A program made the translations under genes and the position numbers. 39,367 nt of DNA, taken from NCBI RefSeq assembly GCF_019207025.1, contig NZ_JAEEGC010000144.1, positions 1-39,367 on the forward strand. Direction: 5' to 3'. The stretch is from Clostridium thailandense (lineage in GTDB: Bacteria; Bacillota; Clostridia; Clostridiales; Clostridiaceae). How positions within the stretch are numbered: position 1 is the first letter of the stretch; every line of letters begins with the position of its first letter. Shown piece by piece: positions 31,386-39,367 of this stretch. The notes beneath the pieces are model-generated. The model did not search any database, was not told the origin of the DNA, and saw only the letters and a program-made list of their open reading frames with translations.

Positions 31386-32585
31386 TTAAACTAGATACAG
31401 TCTAACCAGTCCAAGTTCTTTAGCTACTTTTGTAACAGCTTCAGCAACAGCTTCACAAACACCTTCATCAAATACACTTGGTACTATATAATCTTCATTT
31501 AATTGACTGTCTTTTACCAAAGCAGCAATTCCTTTTGCCGCTGCAACCTTCATTTCATCACATATTTCTTTAGCTCTAACTTTTAAAACGCCCTTAAACA
31601 TTCCTGGAAACACTAATACATTGTTAATTTGATTTGGAAAATCTGATCTTCCTGTAGCTATAACTCTAGCTCCTCCTGCCTTTGCAATATCTGGTAATAT
31701 CTCCGGAGTAGGGTTTGCTAATGCAAAAATTATGCTGTCCTTATTCATACTTTCTACCATTTCTTTAGTAAGTACATTTCCTGCTGATACCCCTATAAAT
31801 ACATCTTTATCTTTAATTACATCTTGTAAAGTTCCTTTTTCAAACTCTCTATTAGTTACTTTAGCTATTTCCTGTTGTGGCTCATTTAGTTCAGTATCGC
31901 CTTCAACAAGAGCTCCATTTATATCACATAGTATTATTTTTTTAACTCCAGCAGAGCTTAAAAGTTTAGCCGTTGCAATACCTGAAGCACCAGCACCGTT
32001 TATCAAAACCTTTATGTCATCTATTCTTTTTCCAACTATCTTTAATGCATTATATAAACCTGCTAAAACTGCAATGGCAGTGCCGTGTTGATCATCATGA
32101 TATACTGGTATATCTAATTCTTCTTTCAATTTATCTTCAATATAAAAACACTCAGGTGCTTTAATATCTTCAAGATGAATTCCGCCAAAACCTGGTGCAA
32201 TATTTCTTACAGTATTTACTATGTCGTCTGGATCTATAGAGTTTACACTTATAGGCATTGCATCTACACCAGCAAATTTTTTTAACAGTAAGGCCTTTCC
32301 TTCAACTACTGGAAGACCTGCTTCTGGTCCTATATTTCCAAGGCCGAGCACTGCTGTACCATTTGTAATTACAGCTACTGTCTTGCCTTTCATCGTATAT
32401 TTATATGCATTGTCTTTGTTTTTAGCTATTTCTAAACATGGTTCCGCTACCCCTGGAGTATATGCTATAGCTAAATCTGATCCATTTCTCACTGGCATAG
32501 TTCCCACAATCTCTATTTTGCCTCTTTTTTCCTTATGCAATCTTAAAGCTTCTTCTTTTACGTTAATACTCATACTTTTCGTCAA
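31386..32585 (-). CDS. Malic enzyme family protein, possible oxaloacetate decarboxylase (CitM-like)
   Basis: A malic enzyme-type protein of about 400 residues. YTPGVAEPCLEIA (catalytic Tyr), VEGKALLLKKF (catalytic Lys), GGIHLEDIKAPECF and YHDDQHGTA (metal-binding acids) and the nucleotide motif GAGASGIATAKLL are all seen. In Lactococcus and Weissella a malic enzyme relative, CitM, sits with citrate lyase genes and decarboxylates oxaloacetate to pyruvate. Here, as first gene of the cit operon and with no membrane decarboxylase nearby, it probably handles the oxaloacetate from citrate. The start is unclear: TTG (32585) and ATG (32573) lack an RBS, while GGAGG stands 10 nt before an in-frame CTG at 32601-32603. 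Confidence 0.9.
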   Translation of the reverse strand: MTKSMSINVKEEALRLHKEKRGKIEIVGTMPVRNGSDLAIAYTPGVAEPCLEIAKNKDNAYKYTMKGKTVAVITNGTAVLGLGNIGPEAGLPVVEGKALLLKKFAGVDAMPISVNSIDPDDIVNTVRNIAPGFGGIHLEDIKAPECFYIEDKLKEELDIPVYHDDQHGTAIAVLAGLYNALKIVGKRIDDIKVLINGAGASGIATAKLLSSAGVKKIILCDINGALVEGDTELNEPQQEIAKVTNREFEKGTLQDVIKDKDVFIGVSAGNVLTKEMVESMNKDSIIFALANPTPEILPDIAKAGGARVIATGRSDFPNQINNVLVFPGMFKGVLKVRAKEICDEMKVAAAKGIAALVKDSQLNEDYIVPSVFDEGVCEAVAEAVTKVAKELGLVRLYLV

Positions 32586-32745
32586 ACTATGTAATTTCGT
32601 CAGTTTGACTGCACCTCCCTAGTATATGACTTTAAATTTGAGATCATTTACAGAATAAATCCTGTACTTTTACAGTAATTTCAAAAATTTAAAACAATTT
32701 TATTTGCTTTTTATTATGAGAATCAATTTCTTTTACACTTCTTTT

Positions 32746-32771
32746 CCAATTGTATACAGGTATACAATTGG
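32746..32771. promoter_or_regulatory. GntR-type operator 1 of the malic enzyme-cit operon
   Basis: CCAATTGTATAC-AG-GTATACAATTGG, a perfect palindrome with 12-bp arms, in the 556-nt gap 32586-33141. It is the copy nearest to the malic enzyme gene. A weak promoter TTGATT-N18-TAAAAT follows downstream on the minus strand. Confidence 0.75.
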
Positions 32772-32807
32772 AGCTTTAAAAATGCTAAAATTATTTTCTC
32801 TTCCTTC

Positions 32808-32831
32808 TAATTGTATACCTGTATACAATTA
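32808..32831. promoter_or_regulatory. GntR-type operator 2
   Basis: TAATTGTATAC-CT-GTATACAATTA, a perfect palindrome with 11-bp arms. It is centred about 61 bp from operator 1. Confidence 0.75.
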
Positions 32832-32869
32832 TTTTTTTAAATAAACAGATATACTTCTTAAAATCAATG

Positions 32870-32887
32870 TTGTATACCTGTATACAA
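32870..32887. promoter_or_regulatory. GntR-type operator 3
   Basis: TTGTATAC-CT-GTATACAA, a perfect palindrome with 8-bp arms. It is centred about 59 bp from operator 2. Confidence 0.75.
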
Positions 32888-33086
32888 TTTAAAATACTGT
32901 TAAAAACCTGACTTTATGATTTTATTTTAATATATATTTAAGGAATTTGCAATCGTTTATAACTAAAAAAAATATTGAATTTAATCATTTTTTGTCACAT
33001 TGTTCCACTTAACTTTATATCAATCATAAATATTCATATAAAGTAAGTATAATCTTTTAATACATCTACTATTATTTCAAATAAAA

Positions 33087-33104
33087 TTGTATACAGGTAT
33101 ATAG
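33087..33104. promoter_or_regulatory. GntR-type operator 4, imperfect
   Basis: TTGTATAC-AG-GTATATAG. The left arm is perfect and the right arm has changes in its outer half. It lies just downstream of the gntR stop. Confidence 0.5.
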
Positions 33105-33119
33105 ATTTTATTTTATAAA

Positions 33120-33133
33120 GTATACCTGTATAT
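33120..33133. promoter_or_regulatory. GntR-type operator 5, imperfect
   Basis: Core GTATAC-CT-GTATAT with poorly conserved flanks, 31 bp from operator 4 and 9 nt after the gntR stop codon. The rest of the gap 32586-33141 is AT-rich, with no gene that I can support. Confidence 0.45.
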
Positions 33134-33141
33134 GAATATAA

Positions 33142-33816
33142 TCAAAACAAATGAATTTTATCTGCAAGAAACTTCTTTGCATTTACTGTATGCTCTCTGC
33201 CTATCTTTTCCGCCAACATTTCATCTTTTTTCTCGAAAGCCTCTATAAGTGCTTTATGCTCCTTCATAGCTTGAAGTCTTCTTTCATTCATTACTAAAGT
33301 AAAATTTCTTAGCCTTGACAAATACTCATAAATTTGCTTCATTTGGTCTATAAGCCTTTTGTTGCCACTACAGTACAATATAATATCATGAAATTCTCCA
33401 TGTGCTTTCCAATACCCTGTAATATCGTTATTATCAATATACTGTTCCATTATAGAAATCTTCCCTTTTAATTCTGATATCTGTGATTCAGAAATATTGA
33501 AACAAGCTAATCTAAACTCTAGCCCCTCAAGCATTTCTCTAATTTCATAAATTTCTATAATATCTTTTTTTGATATTCCTTTTACAATAGTTCCCTTTCT
33601 AGGAACATTTTCAGCCAGCCCTTCAATCTCCAATTGCCTAAAAGCTTCTCTAACAGGAGTTCTACTTACTCCCATATTCTCTGCAACAGTAGTTTCCACC
33701 AATCTATCCCCTTGTTCAAGAGTACCATCTATAATTGCCATTCTGAGTCTTTCAAGAACAATTTCTCTAATAGGCCTTAAATCTGTAGTTTCTATTTTTT
33801 CAAATAATGGATTCAT
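33142..33816 (-). CDS. GntR-family regulator, FadR/FCD type
   Basis: A 224-residue regulator. The winged helix-turn-helix is at about residues 14-80 (LERLRMAIIDGTLEQGDRLVETTVAENMGVSRTPVREAFRQLEIEGLAENVPRKGTIV). It is followed by a helical FCD ligand domain with IYEIREMLEG, and with H-x3-H-type residues in WKAHGEFHDIILY and REHTVNAK that could bind a metal and a carboxylate. The TTGTATAC/GTATACAA palindromes next to it fit the GTATAC-type sites known for FCD regulators. It probably controls the malic enzyme-cit and aconitase transcripts in response to citrate, aconitate or a related acid. I see no full operator in front of its own start. Confidence 0.92.
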   Translation of the reverse strand: MNPLFEKIETTDLRPIREIVLERLRMAIIDGTLEQGDRLVETTVAENMGVSRTPVREAFRQLEIEGLAENVPRKGTIVKGISKKDIIEIYEIREMLEGLEFRLACFNISESQISELKGKISIMEQYIDNNDITGYWKAHGEFHDIILYCSGNKRLIDQMKQIYEYLSRLRNFTLVMNERRLQAMKEHKALIEAFEKKDEMLAEKIGREHTVNAKKFLADKIHLF

Positions 33817-34029
33817 ATAATCAACATCCTTAGCTAATTTAATAAGTTATTAACAATTATTCATAGTTATTATAATATATGATTTTTCAAATTACAATCA
33901 TTTTAGTTAAACAAGTATTTACTGCTCATTCTTGTTTTTTTCAATGCTAAGTAATATAACATCAAACAATAATATAATTGCAGCACACCATATTGATTTA
34001 ACCGCCGATTTATTATTAACATGAATTTA

Positions 34030-34914
34030 TTAGCTGTATATATAGTTACCATTCATATATTCTTCTGCTAGATATAAAAACACTGTTACTCCAAGTAGAT
34101 CAGCACTTCCACCAGGACTTATATTTCTTTCTATAAATTTCTCACACATCTCATTTATTCTTTCTCTGCCATTACTAGTTTTTATACCTCCAAGCTTGAT
34201 TATCTCTCTAGATTTTTCCTTTACCTCTTCTAAAACTTCTGGATTATGCCTATGAATTATAGTGGAGTCATTACATATTTGCATTATTCCAATTAGTGTA
34301 TGAACTAGCCTATCATTAATACTTAAATCTGCGCTTTGTTTATAAAAATCCAAAGCAAAATCAAAAACTGTTGGTATTCCTCTCTCAACTTCTCCTCTTA
34401 CCCCTTCATTTTTATATTTTAAATATAACTTTTCACCATGAGATAAGTCGGCTTTATCCTTCAAAACCGAAAGTTCTTTCTTTGTTATTCCTTCAGTCAT
34501 ACTTTTTATAATATCCTGAACTTCTGAAAATTTCTTTTTCTCATAAATAGCTTTTCCTACCGCTGCACAGCATACTCCTACTAAAAATAGCATTCCCTTA
34601 TGAGTATTTATACCTCTTGTTTTTACAAACATATCTTTTTCTGCTTCAACTCCAATAGCTCTTATCTTATTAAAAATATCTTTATAACAGTTGTTCGTAT
34701 ACCCTTCTTGTACAAATTGAGCTAAATACTTGCTTAATACCGATGTGCTATCGATAAAAGTATAATAATTCATATCCTTATGTGCTCCATTAGATATCGG
34801 CGATACCAATCCTGGTGATGGATAACAAGCTACTTCATAAAGCATTGCCTGTATTGCAAAGCTGCTAATTGTTAATGAGAGCTCATTTAGTGTAAAGTTT
34901 CTTTTATTTTCCAT
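34030..34914 (-). CDS. citG: Triphosphoribosyl-dephospho-CoA synthase
   Basis: A 294-residue CitG, which makes the precursor 2'-(5''-triphosphoribosyl)-3'-dephospho-CoA from ATP and dephospho-CoA for citrate lyase. SISNGAHKDMNYYTFIDS near residue 40, RGINTHKGMLFLVG near 104 and NISPGGSADLLGVTVFL near the C-terminus match the family. It lies upstream of gntR on the same strand, with about 210 nt between them. The RBS is CGGAGA before ATG. Together with citX it completes cofactor supply. Confidence 0.93.
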   Translation of the reverse strand: MENKRNFTLNELSLTISSFAIQAMLYEVACYPSPGLVSPISNGAHKDMNYYTFIDSTSVLSKYLAQFVQEGYTNNCYKDIFNKIRAIGVEAEKDMFVKTRGINTHKGMLFLVGVCCAAVGKAIYEKKKFSEVQDIIKSMTEGITKKELSVLKDKADLSHGEKLYLKYKNEGVRGEVERGIPTVFDFALDFYKQSADLSINDRLVHTLIGIMQICNDSTIIHRHNPEVLEEVKEKSREIIKLGGIKTSNGRERINEMCEKFIERNISPGGSADLLGVTVFLYLAEEYMNGNYIYS

Positions 34915-35047
34915 ATTATATCTCCGTAATATTCTTTTGTTTTTTCTATTAACTAGATCACAATAATTAAAGTATACTAACCAGATTTACGTTAGATATT
35001 CTATCATACTTATACTTAAAATACTATGTTTAATTTACTTAAAATAT

Positions 35048-35081
35048 AAAATAAGCGCGCCCTCACGAACCCGCTTATTTT
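35048..35081 (-). terminator. Terminator of the ABC exporter operon
   Basis: AAAATAAGCG (35048-35057) and CGCTTATTTT (35072-35081) pair perfectly over 10 bp with a 14-nt loop, directly after the stop of the second ABC gene. The A/T ends supply a weak U-tract. Confidence 0.65.
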
Positions 35082-35085
35082 ATAT

Positions 35086-37014
35086 TTATGACAACTCAAA
35101 TGCACCTGTATACAGCTGATAATACTTACCTTTTTGTGCAATTAAATCACCATGATTTCCTCTTTCAATAATTCTACCTTGATCAAGTACCATGATTACA
35201 TCAGAGTTCTTTATTGTAGAAAGCCTATGGGCAATTACAAAAACTGTCCTTCCTTTCATAAGCTTATCCATGCCATCCTGAACAATTTTCTCCGTTCTTG
35301 TATCAATACTAGAAGTTGCTTCATCAAGTATTAATACTGGCGGATCTGCAATTGCCGCTCTGGCAATGGTTAATAATTGTCTTTGCCCTTGTGACAGATT
35401 GCCTCCATCTCCTGAAAGCATTGTATCGTATCCCTTTGGCAAATGCTTTATAAAGCTCTCTGCATTGGCAAGCCTTGCTGCTGTACGTACTTCCTCATCA
35501 GTTGCATCCAATTTTCCATATCTTATGTTATCTGCAACAGTCCCTGTAAACAAGTGTGCATCCTGGAGTACTATACCAAGAGAACTTCTTAAATCATCTT
35601 TTCTGATTTTATTGATGTTAATTCCATCATATCTTATTTTTCCATCTTGAATATCATAGAAACGATTAATTAAGTTTGTAATAGTAGTTTTTCCTGCACC
35701 TGTGGCACCTACAAAAGCTATCTTTTGCCCTGGTTTTGCATACAATTTTATATTATGTAGTATGATTTTTTGATCATTATAACCAAAGTCAACATCATCA
35801 AATACAACTTCCCCAAGAAGCTTTGTATAAGTGACTGTACCATCTCCATGTGGATGTTTCCAAGCCCATAGCCCGGTACGCTTACTAGTTTCTGTAAGGT
35901 TACCTTCTTCATCTTCTTTTGCATTAACTAAAGTAACATATCCTTCATCCATTTCTTTTTCTTCGTCAAGAAGTTTGAAGATACGTTCTGCTCCTGCGAG
36001 TGCCATGATAACAAAATTAAACTGTTGAGCCATTTGATTCACTGTTTGGCTAAAGGTTCTTGTTAACTGCAGGAAAGAGGCAAGCGCCCCAAGAGTAAAT
36101 CCACCAAAAGTCCCAATTGCAAGAACAGATCCAAAAATAGCAACAGAAACATAATTTATATATCCTATATTACCCATAACAGGCATTAAAACATTGGCAT
36201 ATTTATTTGCATTATTTGCACTATTAAAAAGCATATCATTTAACTTATCAAAGTTAGCCTTTGCTTCTTCTTCATGACAAAATACTTTTACAACTTTTTG
36301 TCCTTCCATCATTTCTTCTATATAACCATTAACTGCGCCTAAATCTTTCTGTTGACGTCCGAAGTATTTTCCACTTTGAGAACCAATGTACTTAGTAGCC
36401 TTAGCCATTAATAATATAATTATTAATTCGATTCCTACTAATGGCAGACTTAAAAATATCATAGAACCAATTACCCCAATAACAGTTATAATTGCTGATA
36501 ATAATTGAGGTATTCCCTGGCTTATCATTTGCCTTAGAGCATCTGTATCATTCGTATAAAGGCTCATCAAATCACCATGAGCATGTGTATCAAAGAATTT
36601 AATTGATAATGCCTCCATATGTGAGAACATATTATCTCTTATCTTTTTAAGAGAACCTTGAGAAATTATAATCATCATACGGCTAAATGCATATGTTGCT
36701 AATACTCCAACATAATAAATTAAAGCCATAGAGGTTATCATTTTAAGTAATGGCGCAAAGTCTGGTGCTGATTTATTTAATAATGGTACTATATAATCAT
36801 CTATTAAGTTTTTTAACAGTAATGTACCAAAAACATTAGCAAGAGAACTTATAATAATGGTTATAACTACCATACTAAATAAAAACTTATATTCTTTAAG
36901 TATATAAACTAGTAGCCTTTTTAAAGTCTTTAAAGAATTTTTAGTCATCTTAGCGTGTCCACGTATACCACGTCCACGTATTTCTCTAGGTTTTGTATTA
37001 TTATTTTGACTCAT
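35086..37014 (-). CDS. ABC exporter half-transporter with canonical ATPase site (TM288/LmrD-like)
   Basis: A 642-residue fusion of an exporter membrane domain (six segments, residues about 40-340) and an ATPase domain. Walker A is GATGAGKTT, the signature LSQGQ, Walker B VLILDEATSS with the catalytic Glu, and the H-loop FVIAHRLST has its His. An extra acidic stretch with GLWAWKHPHGDGTVTY lies between the domains near residue 385. Such proteins pair with a partner bearing a defective site; the neighbour at 37001-38740 is exactly that. The genes overlap by 14 nt. The complex probably exports drugs or lipids. Confidence 0.93.
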   Translation of the reverse strand: MSQNNNTKPREIRGRGIRGHAKMTKNSLKTLKRLLVYILKEYKFLFSMVVITIIISSLANVFGTLLLKNLIDDYIVPLLNKSAPDFAPLLKMITSMALIYYVGVLATYAFSRMMIIISQGSLKKIRDNMFSHMEALSIKFFDTHAHGDLMSLYTNDTDALRQMISQGIPQLLSAIITVIGVIGSMIFLSLPLVGIELIIILLMAKATKYIGSQSGKYFGRQQKDLGAVNGYIEEMMEGQKVVKVFCHEEEAKANFDKLNDMLFNSANNANKYANVLMPVMGNIGYINYVSVAIFGSVLAIGTFGGFTLGALASFLQLTRTFSQTVNQMAQQFNFVIMALAGAERIFKLLDEEKEMDEGYVTLVNAKEDEEGNLTETSKRTGLWAWKHPHGDGTVTYTKLLGEVVFDDVDFGYNDQKIILHNIKLYAKPGQKIAFVGATGAGKTTITNLINRFYDIQDGKIRYDGININKIRKDDLRSSLGIVLQDAHLFTGTVADNIRYGKLDATDEEVRTAARLANAESFIKHLPKGYDTMLSGDGGNLSQGQRQLLTIARAAIADPPVLILDEATSSIDTRTEKIVQDGMDKLMKGRTVFVIAHRLSTIKNSDVIMVLDQGRIIERGNHGDLIAQKGKYYQLYTGAFELS

Positions 37015-38740
37015 TATTATCAGCTCCTTTCACTTGAGATTCATAAACTTCACGGTATATTGCATTTGATTTTAAAAGTTCAGCATGAGTTCCAAAGCCA
37101 TCTATTCTTCCATCATTCAATACTATAATTCTGTCTGCATCTTCTACTGAAGAAATACGCTGTGCAATGATAATTTTTGTAGTATCCGGTATTGTTTCTT
37201 TAAATGCCCTTCTAATTAAAGCATCAGTTTTTGTATCTACTGCGCTCGTCGAATCATCTAAAATTAATATTTTAGGCTTTTTAAGAAGAGCCCTTGCAAT
37301 ACATAATCTTTGTTTTTGTCCTCCAGATACGTTACTTCCTCCTTGTTCAATATAAGTATCATATCTATCAGGCAAATTCTCTATAAATTCTTCTGCTTGA
37401 GCTTGTCTGCAAGCTTCAACTAATTCCTCATCAGTAGCATTTCTATTTCCCCATCTTAAATTTTCTTTAATTGTACCTGAAAATAATACATTCTTTTGCA
37501 ATACCATTGAAACTTGGTTTCTAAGAGTTTCTATGTCATAATTTTTAACATCAATTCCACCAACTTCAACGCTTCCACTCATGGTATCATATAATCTTGG
37601 GATAAGTTGAACTAATGTTGATTTAGCACTACCTGTTCCCCCAATAATTCCTATAGTTTCACCAGAATTAATTTTCATATTTACATCTTCTAAAACACAC
37701 TTATCCTTATCCTTGCTATATGAAAAATTAACGTTATTAAATGTGATAGATCCATCCTTTACTTTATAAACTGGATTTTCAAGATTGGCCAAATCACTTT
37801 TTTCCTCTAATACTTCTATAATTCTTTCAGCAGATGATTTTGACATAATTACCATTACAAATACAAAAGACATCATCATAAGACTTATCATTATGTTAGT
37901 TGTATAAGCAAACATGCTCATTAACTCTCCAGTTGTCATAGTATTTGAGACAATCATCTTTGCTCCAAGCCAGGATAAAAGTAAGATACAAGTATAAACT
38001 GCAAACTGCATAGCTGGTCCATTAACTATTATTAATTTTTCAGCCCTTATAAAATAGTTATATAAGGTTTGAGAAGCTTTATAAAACTTATTGGTTTCGT
38101 GCTCTTCTCTTACATAAGCCTTTACAGTTCTTATTGCAGTCAAATTTTCTTGTACACTTGCATTCAAATCATCATATTTTTTAAAAACTTCCATAAAATA
38201 GGGGTGTGCTTTTGTCATTATAAAATATAATACAAATCCTAGAAAGACTATTGCTCCTAAAAATACTAAAGCTAATTTGGGATTAATATAAAAGCTCATT
38301 CCCATCGCAAAAATAAGCATAAAGGGTGATCTAACAAACATCCTTATTAGCATTTGAAATGCATTTTGAACATTTGTTACATCTGTAGTAAGTCTTGTTA
38401 TAAGTCCTGCTGTGGAATATTTATCTATATTTGAAAAGGAATAATTTTGTATATTATAATACATCCCTCTTCTCAAATTTCTAGCAAACCCTGTCGATGC
38501 ACTAGCTGCATGCTTTCCTGATAATGCACCACAAGTCAGAGATAAAAATGATGCTAGTATCATTAATGCCCCAATAGTACACACATATTTTATATCACCT
38601 TTTCCCACCCCGTTATCAATAATCCATGCCATTAATAATGGAATAATAGTTTCCAAAATTGCTTCTAAAGCAACATATACTGGAGTCAAAATTGCATCTT
38701 TTTTAAATTCTGCTATATAACTTGCTAATTTTTTTATCAT
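37001..38740 (-). CDS. ABC exporter half-transporter with degenerate ATPase site (TM287/LmrC-like)
   Basis: A 579-residue half-exporter: membrane domain at residues about 15-300, then an ATPase domain. Walker A is GGTGSAKST and the signature VSGGQ, but Walker B reads ILILDDSTSAVD with Asp in place of the catalytic Glu, and the H-loop reads IIAQRIS with Gln in place of His. These two changes define the degenerate half of heterodimeric exporters such as TM287/288, LmrCD and BmrCD. It is translated just before its partner, with overlapping ends. The RBS GAGGAGGG lies close to the second MarR operator. Confidence 0.93.
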   Translation of the reverse strand: MIKKLASYIAEFKKDAILTPVYVALEAILETIIPLLMAWIIDNGVGKGDIKYVCTIGALMILASFLSLTCGALSGKHAASASTGFARNLRRGMYYNIQNYSFSNIDKYSTAGLITRLTTDVTNVQNAFQMLIRMFVRSPFMLIFAMGMSFYINPKLALVFLGAIVFLGFVLYFIMTKAHPYFMEVFKKYDDLNASVQENLTAIRTVKAYVREEHETNKFYKASQTLYNYFIRAEKLIIVNGPAMQFAVYTCILLLSWLGAKMIVSNTMTTGELMSMFAYTTNIMISLMMMSFVFVMVIMSKSSAERIIEVLEEKSDLANLENPVYKVKDGSITFNNVNFSYSKDKDKCVLEDVNMKINSGETIGIIGGTGSAKSTLVQLIPRLYDTMSGSVEVGGIDVKNYDIETLRNQVSMVLQKNVLFSGTIKENLRWGNRNATDEELVEACRQAQAEEFIENLPDRYDTYIEQGGSNVSGGQKQRLCIARALLKKPKILILDDSTSAVDTKTDALIRRAFKETIPDTTKIIIAQRISSVEDADRIIVLNDGRIDGFGTHAELLKSNAIYREVYESQVKGADNNESK

Positions 38741-38755
38741 AGTTTCCCTCCTCTT

Positions 38756-38769
38756 GTTAGATTTCTAAC
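38756..38769. promoter_or_regulatory. MarR operator between marR and the ABC genes
   Basis: GTTAGA-TT-TCTAAC, a perfect palindrome. The surrounding 20 bases are identical to those around 39245-39258. It lies just upstream of the RBS of the first ABC gene. Confidence 0.7.
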
Positions 38770-38792
38770 TAATATTTTAAAACGAATTGTGT

Positions 38793-39224
38793 CTAATCAA
38801 TAAGCTTTTTAGATAATCTATCGAGTAAATTAAATAAAATATCTATTTCTTCATCACTTAGCTCATCTCTTAAGGATTTCTCTATTTTAAGGATAGAATC
38901 ATATACATTTTTCTGAGTTTCTAGCCCTTTTTCTGTGAGTACTATTTTCTTAAGCCTCGCATCTTCACAAACACTTACTCTTTCTATGTAACCGTTTCTT
39001 TCCATAAGCTGAAGTACACTAGTTACCGAAGAACGCCTGATATCAAACTCTTCTTCTATATCCTTTTGAAACACATCTCTCTTATCATTTTTATTATATA
39101 GAAAACCAAGTATCCTTCCCTGAATAGCTGTTATCCCATATTGTGAGGCTTCTTTATCTATTTTTCTGTGAAGCTTCCTAGCAAAACAACTTACCTTTTT
39201 CCCAATGTGTATTTCTCTATTCAT
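38793..39224 (-). CDS. MarR-family repressor
   Basis: A protein of about 143 residues. It has the MarR winged helix-turn-helix (VFQKDIEEEFDIRRSSVTSVLQLMERNGYIERVSVCEDARLKKIVLTEKG, residues about 50-100) flanked by dimer helices. I take the ATG at 39224, because AGGAG stands 7 nt before it; the upstream ATG (39230) almost touches the RBS. Identical palindromes lie in front of it and between it and the ABC genes, so it most likely represses itself and the exporter, and is released by an exported compound. Confidence 0.92.
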   Translation of the reverse strand: MNREIHIGKKVSCFARKLHRKIDKEASQYGITAIQGRILGFLYNKNDKRDVFQKDIEEEFDIRRSSVTSVLQLMERNGYIERVSVCEDARLKKIVLTEKGLETQKNVYDSILKIEKSLRDELSDEEIDILFNLLDRLSKKLID

Positions 39225-39244
39225 TTGCATACTCCTATACTTTT

Positions 39245-39258
39245 GTTAGATTTCTAAC
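39245..39258. promoter_or_regulatory. MarR operator in front of marR
   Basis: GTTAGA-TT-TCTAAC, the second copy of the palindrome at 38756-38769. It lies 20 nt before the marR start, in its promoter region. Confidence 0.7.
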
Positions 39259-39351
39259 TAATTATATTCTTAACTTTATCCTATGTCAATAACAGTTTTA
39301 AAATAGTTAATAATTATTTCTAATATACTTTCTTGTTTCTAAAAACAAAAA

Positions 39352-39365
39352 GGGGCTGTCGCACT
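39352..39365. repeat. Inverted-repeat end of an insertion sequence (right copy)
   Basis: GGGGCTGTCGCACT, the exact reverse complement of 58-71, reading into the right edge of the window and preceded by AAAAA. It would be the first bases of another copy of the same element. Confidence 0.6.
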
Positions 39366-39367
39366 TA

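Noticed and set aside
32746..32887. Regularly spaced palindromes as a CRISPR-like array
   Set aside because: The repeats are symmetric 18-26-bp operators next to a GntR gene, only three are regular, and no cas genes are present.
58..39365. The whole window as a proven composite transposon
   Set aside because: Only the tips of the IS copies are visible, no target-site duplication can be seen, and the content is ordinary chromosomal metabolism. An assembly break at repeats explains the pattern equally well.

Overview
The window is low-GC DNA with strong AGGAGG-type ribosome binding sites, frequent TTG/GTG starts, a T-box leader and clostridial gene content (bifurcation-type EtfBA, citrate lyase, BioY). 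It fits an anaerobic Clostridium-like Firmicute. Both ends carry matching 14-bp inverted sequences typical of insertion-sequence ends, and the left one directly follows the last codons of a truncated reading frame. The window therefore looks like a chromosome segment, perhaps a whole contig, lying between two copies of one IS.

Layout: (1) 79-2513: an OsmC-like protein, then bioB-bioY behind a palindromic, BirA-type operator. (2) 2552-14492: a long minus-strand operon with a divergent LysR regulator. It encodes two acyl-CoA dehydrogenase-family proteins, a FldA/HadA-like family III CoA-transferase, EtfB-EtfA, an acyl-CoA ligase, an unusual desulfoferrodoxin-like protein and two anion-symporter-type MFS permeases. 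The set resembles the caffeate (Car) reduction system and the last half of the phenyllactate (Fld) pathway: take up an enoate, activate it to CoA, reduce it with Etf. No hydratase, thiolase or dehydratase genes are present. (3) 14583-17310: ilvBN behind a T-box leader, with a fragment of an acetyltransferase gene downstream. (4) 17371-22146: small accessory genes (a metallo-hydrolase, two alpha/beta hydrolases, a CD3324-type HTH protein, a VC0807-type membrane protein) with several unexplained regulatory structures. (5) 22216-34914: a citrate lyase regulon, citG-gntR-(operators)-malic enzyme-citCDEFX-(operator)-aconitase-PrpF-AspT-like transporter. (6) 35048-39258: a MarR-controlled heterodimeric ABC exporter.

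The two most interesting systems are the enoate-reduction operon and the citrate lyase regulon. In the second, a PrpF-family isomerase and an aconitase are placed under the same GntR-type operator as citrate lyase. Together they would form a route trans-aconitate -> cis-aconitate -> citrate -> acetate + oxaloacetate -> pyruvate. Substrates of both systems are inferred from family membership and gene order; nothing in the sequence proves them.
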